From contig NC_090981.1 of assembly GCF_040807025.1 (NCBI RefSeq), positions 3,670,501-3,734,500 on the forward strand: a stretch of 64,000 nucleotides of DNA, given 5' to 3'. Position numbers and translations under genes: made by a program. Below the pieces are notes generated by a model that saw only the letters and a list, made by a program, of their open reading frames with translations, searched no databases and had not been told where the DNA came from. The stretch is from Struthio camelus. Its lineage: Eukaryota; Chordata; Aves; Struthioniformes; Struthionidae. Shown here one piece after another: positions 48,209 to 61,500 of the stretch (position 1 is the stretch's first letter; each line of letters begins with the position of its first letter).

Positions 48209-48291
48209 GTGACCCTGCTTGAGCAGGGGAGTTGGGCCAGATGATCTCCAGAGGTCCCTTCCAACCTCAACCATTCTGTGATTCTGTGATA

Positions 48292-51050
48292 ATTCCATAG
48301 AAGATGAAGGCTGGAAACTGGTCACTTCTTGTATGAGGAGAAAGGCTCTTGCTCTTCCTGAAGACTTGCAGCTGATGAACAGGTTTAGTGCCCTCCAAGC
48401 TGAGGAGGAGCTGGGCATGGCTTCAAGGGAAGCAGCTGGGCTGATGGACCCTGTGCCACGCAGGAACACCTGGAAGAAGCAGTGAGTGATTGTTGTGGGT
48501 GACTCCCTGCTGCAGGGGACAGAGGCACCTCTCTGCTGACCTGACCTCTTGTCTAGAGAGGCTTGTTGCCTGCCAGGGGCTCAAATATGAGATGTCATGG
48601 GAAGACTGCTGAGGCTTGTCCACGCATCTGACTACTACCCCCTGCTGCTCTTCCACGTGGGCACCAACGATGCTGCCAAGGGCAACTTGGGAACTCTTAA
48701 ATGGGATTTCAGAGCTCTGGGGTTGGTGGTCGAGGGTCTGGGGGCCCAGGTCATTTTCTCCTTGATCCTGCCAGTGAGGGGGAAGGATGGGAGGGGGAGT
48801 AGATGGATACTGCAAGCAAACAACTGGCTGTGCAGCTGGTGTTGGCAGCAGGGTTTTGGTTTCTATGAATGACCATGGGACCGTGTTGGCAACAGGGTTT
48901 TGGTTTCTATGACCATGGGACCCTGTTTGAAGATTAACAACTGACTGGGAGAGATGGGATCCACCTCACTAAGTGGGGTACATGTGTCTTTCCCAGTGGG
49001 CTGGCCCACCTGGTAAGGAGGGCTTTAAACTAGGAAAGATGGGGGAAGGGAGAAGAGTTATGGAGACCATGCAGTCAGCAAAACAGGGCTTGAATGGGGA
49101 TACCTCCAGCAAGTGCATGCAGCTAAGAGAGTACCTACAAGACATGACTATGGGGAATCCTCTTCCACTTCTCCTGGGAAATCAGCATGCTCGATTGGCT
49201 CTCTGAAGTGCCTGTACACCAATGCACACAGCATGGGGTATAAGCAGGAAGAGTTAGAGATCTGTGTGCGGTCGCAGGGCTATGATCTCGTTGCAGTTGC
49301 AGAGACATGGTGGGATAGCTCACATGACTGGAATGCTGTCATGGATGGCTATGGGCTTTTTAGGAAGGCCAGGCCAGGAAGGGGAGGTGGTGGAGTTGCC
49401 CTTTATGTGAGGGAGCAACTGGAATGCGTGGAGCTCTGCCTAGGGGTGGATGATGAGGAGGTCATAGAGCTTATGGGTAAGGATTAAAGGGCAGGCTAAC
49501 CTGGGTGACACTGTTGTGGGTGCTTGCTACAGGCCCCCTGAGGAGGAGGAGGAAGTAGATGAGGCCTTCAACAGACAGCTGGAAGTAGCCTCATGGTCAC
49601 AGGCCCTGGTTCGCATGGGGGACTTGAACCACCCTGACATCTGCTGGAGGAACAACACAGCAAGGCACAAGCAATCCAGGAGGTTCCTGGAGAACATTGA
49701 TGATCACTTCCTGTCACAGGTGATGGAGGAGCCAATGAGGAGAGGTGTGCTGCTGGACTTTGTGCTAACAGACAAGGAAGGGCTGGTTGGAGATGTGCAG
49801 GTTGGGGGCAGCCTTGGCTGCAGTGACCATGAGATGGTGGAGTTCAGGATCCTACAAGGAGGGAGCAGGGCAATAAGTAGGATCACAACCCTGGACTTGA
49901 GGAGAGCAGACTTGGGCCTCTTCAGGGACCGTCTTGGAGGAATCTCATGGGGTAGGGCCCTAGAAGGAAGAGGGGTCCAGGAGAGCTAGTTAATATTCAA
50001 GCATCACTTCCTCCAGGCTCAAGAGCAGTGCATCCCAATGAGCAAGGAGTCCAGCAAAGTGGGCAGGAGACCTGCATGGATGAGCAAGGAGCTCCTGGCA
50101 AAACTCAAAGAGAAGCAGGAAGTGTACAGGAGGTGGAAGCAGGGACAGGCCCTTTGGGAGGAATATAGGGACATTGTCAGAGTATGCAGGGATGTGGCTA
50201 GGAAGGCCAAGGCCCATTTGGAGCTTAATCTGGCAAGGGATGTCAAGGACAACAAGAAGGGCTTCTTCAAATACATCAGTAGACTAGGGAAAATGTGGGC
50301 CTGCTGCTGAATGGGGCAGGGACCCTGGTGACGAAGGATACAGAGAAGGCAGAGTTGCTGAATGCCTTCTTTGCTTCAGTCTTTACTGCTAAAGGCCAGC
50401 CCTCAGGAATCCTGGACCCTGGAGACCAGGGAGAAAGTCTGGAGAAAGGAAGACTCTCCCTTGGTTGAGGAGGATTGGGTTAGAGATCATTTGTCCAAAC
50501 TTGACATCCACAAGTCCATGGGCCCTGATGGGATGCACCCAGAAGTGCTGAGGGAGTCCAGTGCTGGGCTCCCCAATACAAGAGAGATATGGAGCTCCTG
50601 GAGAGAGTCCAGCGAAGGGCTACTGAGATGATGAGGGGACTGGAACATCTCCCCTATGAAGAAAGGCTGAGGGAGCTGGGCCTGTTCAGCCTGGAGAAGA
50701 GAAGACTGAGGGGGGATCTCATCAATGTGTACAAGTATCTGAAGGGAGGGTGTCAAGAGGATGGGGCCAGACTCTTCTCCGTGGTGCCCAGGGACAGGAC
50801 AAGAGGCAACGGGCACAAACTGAAACACAGGAAGGTCCGTCTGAACATGAGGAAAAACCTCTTTCCTGTGAGGGTGACTGAGCCCTGGCACAGGTTGCCC
50901 AGAGAGGTAGTGGAGTCTCCCTCCCTAGAGATATTCAAAACCCGCCTGGATGCGATCCTGGGCAATGTGCTCTAGGTGACCCTGCTTGAGCAGGGGGGTT
51001 GGAGTAGATGATCTCCAGGGGTCCCTTCCAACCCCAACGATTCTGTGATT
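48292..51050 (+). mobile_element. CR1 LINE, unit 2 of tandem dimer, locus B
   Basis: This unit follows unit 1 without spacer at the same junction as in locus A. It matches locus A base for base in length up to about 50540, where it jumps from the start of the polymerase to the C-terminal region (TCCAGTGCTGGG...). The polymerase core is therefore lost here, while the C-terminal end that is deleted in locus A is kept (50589-50975). Its tail is at about 51049. The internal duplication of the GFYDHGTLF-coding segment is present (about 48847-48932). Confidence 0.93.
49197..49989 (+). pseudogene. CR1 ORF2 endonuclease domain, locus B copy
   Basis: The endonuclease motifs YTNAHSMG, AETWW, GDLNHPDICW and SDHEMVEF are all present in two frames, with the same single-base shift (stop at about 49485-49487) as in locus A. 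The linker to the polymerase follows at 50038-50310. Confidence 0.85.
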
Positions 51051-54000
51051 GCCTGGCCTTTGCTTACAACCTTTCACTATGAAACTTGAAATATTTTTAG
51101 GTAAAGATAAGCATACATGGAGGATCACTTTCACTCCTTTCTCAGTCTAACATAAAAGAAGGATGAAATAATATTAGTGAAATACATTATTATAATGAGC
51201 CTTGAGAGTCTGATTCCTTTAGATTTGGATTATTGTCTCATCTTTAGAACATAGCCTTAAAATTGAATTCCAAGTAGAATATGCATGAATCCAAAACTAC
51301 TACTCTTTGCCGTGTCAATAAAATGAGTACAATATTAAGGGCAACAAAGCAAAGAACACTTTTGAGCTCTTTTGTCCCTGTTTTAAAGATTGGTGGGTTG
51401 AAATGACATTTGCTGATATGTTAGTCACTTAACTTCTTTGTGGCATACAAAAGCTGCTGTCAGATAAACAGTAATATTTCCTACCCTGTTTAATTAAAGA
51501 TGTCATTGCCTTTGGAGAATGTTTGTCAATCTGACATGCTTTGAGAAAGTTCTTTTGTCCCTGACTGCTTCAGGGGATTAATCTCTTTCACTGCCCTGTT
51601 CTGTGTTCTTATTGCCATCACATTTGTTCCTTGTGTTAACTGCTGCTGTTATTTGCTAGACTTTCTTCTTCAGAGCTGTCAGACCCTGTTTCTCTCAGTT
51701 ATAAACTTCCCCTCTCCTTCCACCATCTGTCTTCATTTATCTTTTTCTCAAATCCATTTCTTTTAAAGACTTTGTTCATTTGCTGTATAAACCTCTTCTA
51801 GTCTCTACTCTTTACAAAAGCCCTGAGTTACTATGCAGTTCATTTTTCTCCAATATCTCCCTGATGTTTTGATTTCTCATTTTAAAATGTCATCATCATT
51901 TCTAACTTCACAGCCACATATCTAGATGTATTCTTCCTGTCAGTCAAATATAACTCCTGATGAACCAAATGCAATATTGTTTTATGCAACAGTCACTGCA
52001 AAATGTTATTCGGATGGCCCTTTAGAAAGGTCAAGAGCTTCTCTATCCTTTTGTAACCAAGGAGTGGCCATCATTTCATGTGACCAAATAGAGCTGAAGT
52101 CATCTGATCACTTTATTTACATTTACAGTCAAAAGACAGATAAACATACTACTTCCTACCTATTGTTTTTTTTTAATTCAGTGGTTTACAGTGAGTAAGC
52201 CTGAAAGAATTGCTTGTAAATGAGAATTAGTGTATCCAGTTCAGTTTTCTCTTACATTTTGTAGCCTTCCAACCAGATTCTTCCGCTGCTGATAACTAAG
52301 ATTGAAAATAGAGCCAAGAAAGCTATATAAAGGCCCAAAATCTGGAGTCATTTGAGGCTCCATCTAAGAGTATTGAGGGACCCTGTCTGGCTTTTGTCCG
52401 AGATCTGTATGGCACAAGATGAGGGACCTCTACACACCCTAACCATAGTCAAAAATGGCAATAGTAATGGGAGGCATAGCCACTGTACCCTTTCTATGTT
52501 TTTTCAGGAGGGATCAGAATTTTCTGTACACTGCAAAAAGGAGAGGTAGGAAAATCTGCCTCTGCCTCCCTCTGAGTTGCTCACATAGAGCCTGTGCCGT
52601 TCCCTCCACCAGTGTGGTGTAGTTGGACCTCACGGGTGACAAATCCAAAAGGAGAGGCTGCTTTTAGAAGAGTCCTTCTGCTGACAGCTGAAGCATCTGA
52701 GCTGTAAGCTGGAGGAACCTGTGTCTGAGTTTATTTGTCCCTAAAATGGGTCTGCTTCCAACATCATATTCTTGCCTGCTGTTGCTAAAACAACTCAAGT
52801 GCTAAAAGATATGTATACGCATAACTCTTTCAAAGTCTTGGTACTTCTTATAGAAAGGAAAGAGTTCCTTTCCTTCCATTTATCTGAAGGAAAACTAACT
52901 ACTTTTTGATGACATCAACTGCAGGCCATAAAAAACTCTAACAGCCTTGTAACGAAGGTACTGTAACACCAACTATATCATCAGCTGACTATACAAAATT
53001 GTATCATCTACATAAAGAGGCCAACTACAGAGACGTGCCATGTGCAAAATTAGATAAAAATATTGTTTTCACAGAAAAAGTAGTATGACATATTTAAGAA
53101 AGTACCGTTAGCCTGTCAGTACAGGAGGTGTAGTTCCTCAGGGTAGAATGGGCATCACATCAACAGTAAAGAATTAAGACATATGTCTCCATACAGCTAA
53201 AATAGCTACATATTCTACAAGAGTGAGAAAAGCTAAAAATAATATTCTTTGTTTTAAAAAAAAGCCCTACAGAGCATGTTTTGTTTTGGTTTTTCTTTTT
53301 TCTAATTCACATGGCTTCCTCAGATTTGGAACCTTAACTCACATAAACAGAGAGGACCACTTTCACCTGTAAGAAACGGATGGTAACCAGAGACGTGAAT
53401 CCAGCCTAGAGACTTTTTCCTGTATATCTTTTTATTGCTAAAGATACTAAAATGTGCACGTGGACACTGGACTTCAGTATATGTTTTACCTGAAGGAAAT
53501 ATCTATACTCAGAATTCATGAAAAAATTATGTAAATTATTTCTATTTCAATTTTCTCCTGAAATATTTCATACTAAATCTCTGAATATTAAATAATGAAG
53601 CAAAAGCCAACAATAAACAAAAAGTATTGTGAATATGCAGTATTGCAAGAATATACACTTACACTAAAATCCCAGAGAGTAGCAAAGTTCATAGCGCTTG
53701 CTTCTTCAGCTCTTGGGACAGTTTTTCTAGGTAAAGAGCCATATGGCTTCCCCATCAAAGCCTGGAACCAAGAAATGAGAGAAATTTACATTTTAAAGCA
53801 AAATACCAATAAAGGGAAGGAATACAGCTCTGGCAGTTGTTAGGAAGACTTATTTTGTGCTCCTTAACTCTTTAGTGAGTTGGCCTACTTCTCTGCTTTT
53901 TTCCATCCCTCCTCACATTAATAATTGGAACTATGCTAAAAGTATGCAGTAATGGTAAGATTTTTTAAAGTGACATTCCGCTAGCATCAATGGATGATCA

Positions 54001-56972
54001 TGCTGTGCCTCTTACATTCAGAGGCAACAAAGAGGTCTGAACTCCTCTGAGGAATGAGCTTGTCTTACAGACAAATGGATTCATTTTTCTCACATTATTG
54101 ATTTTGCTGCTTTGTTAATAGACCGGTATGGGCAGACACTATGGATTTAGGTTCTGAATTATGACAGTCAGGATGCTGAAAGTCTCCCTGTTGCTGGTGA
54201 GATGCTTGCCCAGTATATGTCCTCACTGGGCCCTCACAAGGCCTCACAGTGGAAATAGTTGGGCATTTTCTCTGTTTTGGCTTCAGTGGATGATGGAGCT
54301 GTTAAAATGCAGTACTAGGAAACTGTTGGAAACTCCTATCTGACTTTTTCACATCTGCTCACTAGGAGATAAAGTAAGCAAGAGGATGTGAAACAGTGAA
54401 ATCAGGGAGATGGCACAACACTTTTAAGTCCTCTCTTTAAGAAGACACTATAGTGGCCCAAAGGTACTAGATAAATATTATATTGCACGGAAGTGATTTC
54501 TGCTTGAATTACATCCTGTGGGAAGCATTTTTAACCATGAAGCAAACAGCTCAAAATATGAGGGGCCTCTCTCATGCCTTATCAATATGTGCATGTTAAG
54601 GCTGCTGAAAAGAATCCATGCTGCCTAACAGGCCTGGAATATATCTTCCTCTTTGTAATGCATATTATATCAAGATATGCTCAGCTGCTGCTTAGTCTCA
54701 GTTCCTCTCCTTGGTTCTCCACAAACAAAAACACAACACTGGCTCCATCCCAGACCATGTGAAGTGGTTTTGGGAAGTTTTGGAACTCTAAGATTTACAC
54801 ATAATAGTGGCTGGTCTCCTTCTCAGATTACTCTGACCCATCTTAAAGTAGCCCCTTGTTTATCAAAAGTATCTTCTTGAATTCTGTATATAACTCTCCA
54901 TCCAGACAAAACTATGGCCAAAAAAAAAGGAGAGGGGGATAAAACTTGTCTCTCTCACCTTGGGAGTTTCCATGCAGAATGGGCACAAATCCAGATACAG
55001 AGAGCTCTGACGACACCAACTACAAAGTTGCTTAGTGTGAAGTACTATCATCTTCCCTGATCTTTCTAGTATATAAGCAATGGTACAGGGAAGTTTTCAG
55101 TTCAGTAGCACTGCCAGGCTCGGGTGTGTTACTTGCTGCAGTTCAATACGTTCTTCACTTGACCTTTTTTACCTAAAGCTATAGCTATTTCTGTTGACAC
55201 GGAGTGTGTGAGGTTAGCCATTCTGTTGCTTTAATAAAGTGTGTTTATTATAGTGTTATTTTTTTCCTGTAAGTTTTCTTCTGATATGTTATCAGTTAGG
55301 ATTAACCCTATACTCCAGCTATCTTACCAACGTTTGTCTGAAAGGAGTGAATCTGTAGTTGTTCACTAAAGATATTAATTGGGACTGAAAAACCCATAGC
55401 CCTTGTTGCAGTATAGCTAAAATACCTTTTTCTTTTTAAATAGTCTTGAATTTGTTGGCCTTCCAACATCAGTTGGCAATGGTAGGGCAGCACAGCTACC
55501 TACCCTCTTTTGCTTGTATGACAGGAATCTTTTTATAATTTCTAATATTGTTTTACCAGTACAGTATATCTTTCTAAGTCAAGGGAATCTTCCCCAGAAG
55601 TACCCAGTTGATCTTTTGCCACCATGTGGGACCTTCAATTGCATCTCGTTTGCAACCTCCCTACAACTCAGGCTAATTTTGAGAATGGACCAACACCTAA
55701 CAACACTAGAGTGTTAGCATCAAGTTGCTAACCAAGAGCTTCTATTACATGTTAACTTCTGACCTGCATCACAAAGATGACAGTCAGAACTGCATCATTT
55801 TATCAAAAATGTCTTGATCTCCTTTGCTCTGTTGATCCTCTAGATTTCAAATGTAGGTATCATTATATTCCTATGCTAATATTAATTTATATGGCAGAGA
55901 TTGTTAGTGCTGCAAAATGGTTTCCTTTTGGACTGAAACTAGTCATGTTTGGTCTGTGTCCAGATGCAATTTTTAGAAGGACTGAAGGATAAACAAGAGC
56001 TGTTCTCAGTGGATAGAAAATTTCATTTATTTGCCTCATTTTCTACTATAAACAGTTACTGCCATGTTTGGCTGGGATTTTTTTATAAGCAGCTCAGCTT
56101 TTAGATGAGAAAATGCAAATGATCTTCATGTAAGAGCACAAACATGACTTATGCTGAGAAGTAATTGGATGGAAGCTAAGAGCTGTGAGGGTTTGCTGAG
56201 CATAAACAATCCCTTTGCACACACATTTAACCAGATGAAGAGTTTCCCTATATAGAGTAGTTGCATGCAAGTGTCAGTCTTTTATTCCATTCACAAACCT
56301 GCACCTTATACTTTCTATTAACGGGATTATGTAGGACTCAAACAGGAGTTTCATAAAATGTTTCTCTCTTTTAGGTGTTATCGACATGACCTATTATACC
56401 CTGATAGCACTTACACTTCAGTGCTTAGTGGCTGCCTTTATGCTGAAAGAAAACAGCTCATAGCACAGTATCAAAAGTGATCATGGAGGATTGTATACAA
56501 GTTTTACCTCTAGTTTCTTTGGCCTAAAAGAGTTGCTCATCCAACTTTAATCCCATGGTCCTTCTGTTGGAAGGAGCAGATCCTATCTAGGAACATTTCC
56601 TTTTTAAATGTGTTCAACTGCCTGTTGAAGTACACCAAATACTGATCCATGCGTGTATGCATGTGTCCTGGTAGACAAAATTATCATGGAAGAAACAAAT
56701 TAGTTTAAATATGCCAAGTGGCACAATGACATGGAAGGCAGTTGTACAGACTGAGCTCTGTGGTGGAGAACTGAGCCAGTGAATTTTGTTACATTCATGA
56801 GTTGGCAGGTTGTCAAAAGAGCAGAGGATTGGTATTCTGTTCTGGGGCTGTCTCCCACCTTATTAGTTTTTTGAAAGGTAGATTTACTGTGTGATAACTA
56901 CACTACAGGTCTGTTTGCAATTGGCTGTTGTAATATACATTTGCGAAATAGAAAATTCTTTCTGAAAACAAA

Positions 56973-57010
56973 AGATTCCCGAATCCTCTTAAAAGAGGAT
57001 TCGGGAATCT
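56973..57010. repeat. Near-perfect 38-bp palindrome
   Basis: Two 18-base arms, beginning AGATTCCCGAATCC and its exact reverse complement, are separated by AA. The arms pair without mismatch. It is in otherwise plain AT-rich DNA. Confidence 0.9.
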
Positions 57011-57318
57011 CCTTTAAATCCAGTTTCTCCTTACTACCAAGTTTATTGTCACATGAATAACCAGGGACCACTGCTTAAAATTTCTGAATATGCAATACGA
57101 TATCTAATTTTAAACTTTGACAGGATGCTTGAAATAGCTGAAGACTCCAATCAGTCACCTAGAAATCATCCCGTCTCCCTTTAAAAATATTCAATGAATA
57201 ATTATATACTAGGCAGAAAGGCCAATCTTTTCTTTTTCTTGTATATAATTTAGAGATTATCAAAAAGGCAATGCTATTACCAGATAAACAAGCTCTCCTT
57301 GTGCAACTCCAGACTGAT

Positions 57319-57361
57319 AGATCATTCTTCAGTTTCTTTTAGATCATTCTTCAGTTTCTTT
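57319..57361. repeat. 22-bp tandem duplication
   Basis: The unit AGATCATTCTTCAGTTTC plus four T (22 bases) is repeated at once, the second copy one base shorter (21 bases). Confidence 0.85.
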
Positions 57362-57726
57362 GTATAACCTGTACAGATTGAGCATTCATTATATATTTGA
57401 TACCAGTGTTTTTCAAGCCTTTGTTTCAGACTGGCTATGTTTCACAGATCTTTGGGGCATACTATGAGATAGTAGATTTAAATGGAACTTTTTCTTTGAT
57501 ATCAAGTTTTCTTAATTTTAAATAATCCAGGAAGATCAAGAAAATTAAAGTCCCCAATTGGCTGAGGACTTTATATAACCCAGGAAGGACTGAGAAAATA
57601 TATTTTATATTTTCAGTTATCAAGAAATACAATCACATTTTTCTAACTAAAGACATTTTTGTTTTCCTTCTGAAAATCTTGCCTAACTTTCTTGAGAAGT
57701 CTTTGCCTATTCTTAATACATAGTAC

Positions 57727-57774
57727 AAAAGCTATGGAATTGGAGGAATTAAAAGCTATAGAATCAGAGGAATT
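57727..57774. repeat. 24-bp tandem duplication
   Basis: Two adjacent 24-base units starting AAAAGCTAT and ending GAGGAATT differ at three positions. Confidence 0.8.
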
Positions 57775-58379
57775 AAGAAGAAAAACATGAATCATCAGAA
57801 TTTATCACTCCCTTCTATCTCCAGATATAGAAAATAAAGCTATTGCATTACTAGCCATCAGGTAATGCAAAAATCCTGCCTCATTCCTGCTCCCTCTCAC
57901 AAATGGATTTCCAGTAGTGGTCCAAACAGCCTACCTTACCTGTCACAATCAGATATTTACTGCTTATTTCACTGTTCTATCTCCTCCCGAAATGAGCTGT
58001 CATGTAGACAGTGCTTTGAGTGCCTTTACATGACCCTATTTTGCCACATGAGACTACAGTCTGTGAAACATGACTAAGCACTCACCACAAACATAATGCT
58101 GTCTAACCACAATATCTGTCTTTTAAATAATGATCCTGGTGTCCAAACATTTTCTTTGACCTTTCTTGAGTCTTTTTGCTTGACTGCAGAACAGAGTGGT
58201 TACACATGAGGTGTTGCCTGCACCAACAACAAGATTCTCTAAATTGTTCAATGAGTCACATTTAGCACCTCTTGCATAAAGGGAATTTTAAGCAACCAAA
58301 GATATTTTACTACCAAATTCTTTATAAACAGCATCACGCATATCCTATTCCTTGCCTGATGTCCAATCCTTAAGTCAGT

Positions 58380-58500
58380 AGTGGTATTGTTATTGTACAA
58401 GTGGCTCCACTGAGCCCCAAAAGATGAAGTGATTGGCGCAGTGACCTAGGAGTCAAAGGGGAATCCAAGCCTCCTGGTCCTGGCTCAGTTTGTAGCTTCT
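58380..58500 (-). mobile_element. Possible ancient MIR-like SINE fragment
   Basis: The plus strand reads like the reverse complement of a MIR/CORE-type SINE: a ...CCACTGAGCCCC...AAGTGATTGGC...GTGACCTAGGAGTC...GGCTCAG series in the expected order. Divergence is high and the call rests on pattern memory. The 101-codon minus-strand frame covering it is probably not a gene. Confidence 0.3.
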
Positions 58501-61500
58501 GGAAACACACCTCCCCTTGCAGAGCTGCTTCTGCTGCTCCTTTTAACACAGCTGCACCTCTAAAGACAGAAGTTGTTAAGGACATTTCCTGGAGTTCATG
58601 CATATAAGCTTGATGTTGACTGTGTGGAAAAGGTGGCTGCTCCTCCAACATGGTCTCTATTTGATCTCTGCTCAAATCTGGAGATTTTGATCAGAGCTTG
58701 ATATAAAAATGGTTTTACAAATGGTCTCATACTGACTCTGCTAACCTGAAATTTTGAGAAGGCAGTGTAATCCTTTACTCAGACAATACAGTTTGTTAAA
58801 TGCCAAAAAATATAGGATAACTCCTGGCCTATTACTAACTTGAAAGAGTATGACTGATATGGTACACATTCTACCTACATATAAACTCAGATGACAATTA
58901 GGTTTCTATAAAATGTTGAAGCAGCAGTTGTCTGGTCTCTGTGCCTCAACAGATCCTATTCTCTACTCTTCCTCCATACACTGTTGGCTTTCTTCCATTT
59001 CAGTCTCTCTCACTTCTTTTTTTAATATCTAAACAACTTTTCCTTTTCTGGGACTTGGGAGACTCTCCCTGTCAAGAGGACCTTGAGCTTAGTACTACAG
59101 GTAAGGTAATATGAGGTACATGGAGAGAGCTACTGCTTAGATCAACCAGAGTCAAACAAGTTGTGGCTTAAAATTATTTTCCTCAGCATTATTTCAGAGC
59201 TGTTTGTTTGAAATCAAAGCTTGTTCTAGACTTTAGAGTTTTGGACCAAACTGTACTTCTTAAATTACTAATATTCAAAGCACAGGATTGTTTCTGCAAG
59301 CAAAAGCAATTGCAACTCGCCTAAGCAGTGAGCTGAGCACATGGATCAAAATATAACAGAAGAAGAGCAGCGTTCACAATCTTACCTCTTCAGCTTATTA
59401 AAAGGTAGCATCCTACTGTGATTTTGGGAGCTTCCAGGTGACAGCAAAAATGTTGCTTGTTGCAAGAGAAAAAATAAATAGGTATGGACACAGGACTGGA
59501 AAAGTAATTCCGGTCTTTTTGCATTCATATTTTACAAGGAGAGAAATGTGTCTGTTAAAAGTTATTAGCAGCAGAACAGCTTGTGCCAGGACTACTCATT
59601 TACAGAAACTAACAGAAACATCACTCTCACAAATCCTCAAGATGTCTATTACATGTCCAGACCAATAAGAGACCACGTGCATCTTGCTATTGGGTTTGAT
59701 TTTATCAACATATATGCAGCAGCTTCTTTTAAACTGCATCCCAAATGAGTAGATAATCTGTTCAGCAGTCCGTAGACCATATGTTTGAAGGCATTATGTA
59801 AGTTCTCCTCGAGGGTTATTTTGCAGTCCAAAACTCCACACAATTCACAATTTATTATTTTCCTGTTCTTCCGTTGTTCTAATCATTGCATTTTGATGCA
59901 ACCCACATCCAAAAGGACCTTTACCAAAAGTCAGTCTCTATTGCACTCTCAGCTGAAGCCTCACTCAGAGCCTCACTAAGGTACCCATGAAGTTAAGCCA
60001 AGTTTCCATTAAAGAGAGGGCTGGAGTTTAAATCTGTTACTGAAGTGGAACATAAAGCTGACTTGCGTCAAAAACTGCTCTCAAACATTGCCATAGTACT
60101 AACTACAATGTTTTGTTTATATTTATGCCGAATATATGGTGACATCCAAGATCACAATTTTTTCCTCTGTGTTGTATAATGTGATTGGAAATGAGAGAAA
60201 TAATGCCTAAAGATCCTTTTATGTAAGGCTCAAGATGATGAAAAAACATCATAGAAATAATTATATTAGACAAAATAAAATGAAGGTAGAAAATAGCTGA
60301 ATTCCAATAGCAATTTTCCAGGTTTAATTTCAGTACTGGCTTCTGATCTGTTACCTGTATACTGGGGATTATTATCTGTAAGATGACTAACATGCTCTCA
60401 AAGATATTTTCAAATAGCTATAATATCAAGCTCAATAAATATTAATGAAAGAAGAAATATTCATAGCTTTTTATACTTTGCACTGGATATGGACAGGTAT
60501 TTCTAAAATATCAACAAGTAATTTAAAATACTCACATACATAAGGGATACAATACTAGATACTATTCTTTATTACCTTCTACAAGTACTTACTTTTCATT
60601 TCCCAGGGTATGCAGGCTGTCTTAAAATTCTCAAAATCTCTTTGACATTTCATCCATTTCTGAAATGGTCACAGAGAAAAAAAACCATAATTGTCTCAGC
60701 GTCTGCATGCCCACCCCCGGTCACTCTCTTGGGACCCCACAGGAAATGGAAGGAGTTACCTGTAACTGATATTTTCTACTGTAACAAGTAGTGCTGCTAG
60801 CTCTGTGTGGGGACTGCCTGGAAAAAAATGTGTGTTTTAACCCTTTCTTCTTTAAAATTGAAAAAGTGATGATGCTGGCTCAGGCCAGAGCTCTGTCTAT
60901 CCCCTATCTAACAGCAGTCAAAAGTGAATACCTGGAGAAGAGGATAAGTGCATGTAATACTTCTTAGTACCCTCCTGGAAGCCAGTTTTTTTTCAGCTCT
61001 CAATTCCTAAGCCAGATGGGGTTATTATATATTTCATAACCCTTTGATGGATTTTCCTGCCATGAACTTTCCCTGTTACCCCTTGAGCCAATGTAACCCC
61101 TTAATCATCCACAGTATCCTTTGGCAAAGAGCATTGCAGCAAAAGCGCTAGTTTATGAAGAACCATCTCCTTTTGTTGGTTTTGAATGTGGCTCCCACTG
61201 GCTTTATTTGAAGCCCCTATTTCTTCCACAAGAAGAATGATTAAATAATCCCTTCCTTTCATGTCATTCATTTTTGAGAATTGTTTCTGAGAATTTAATT
61301 TGTTCTCTCCTTTGCTATTCAAAATTCAGATCTGGAGCTCAAGCTGTGTTATTTAATTGCAACTAGTCTAACCAGTATTTTATCTATTGGATAAGTAAAC
61401 TTATAATTGAGCTTCTTGTGCTCAGCTGAGTTTGAAAGCCTAATTATTTTTTGTGAACATTAATGCTAATTAAATGTGACTACACAAAAATGTGTAGTAA

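Larger units (their letters stand above)
45751..48290 (+). mobile_element. CR1 LINE, unit 1 of tandem dimer, locus B
   Basis: This is the same unit as 2794-5333, at a constant offset of 42957 bases with only scattered substitutions. It has the leader with TATA-like box (45896-45902), ORF1 with the shared TGA at 46601-46603, the endonuclease N terminus, and the same deletion joining to the ORF2 C terminus (47573-48208). The tail repeats end at 48290. Flanks to the left are unrelated to those of locus A. Confidence 0.93.
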
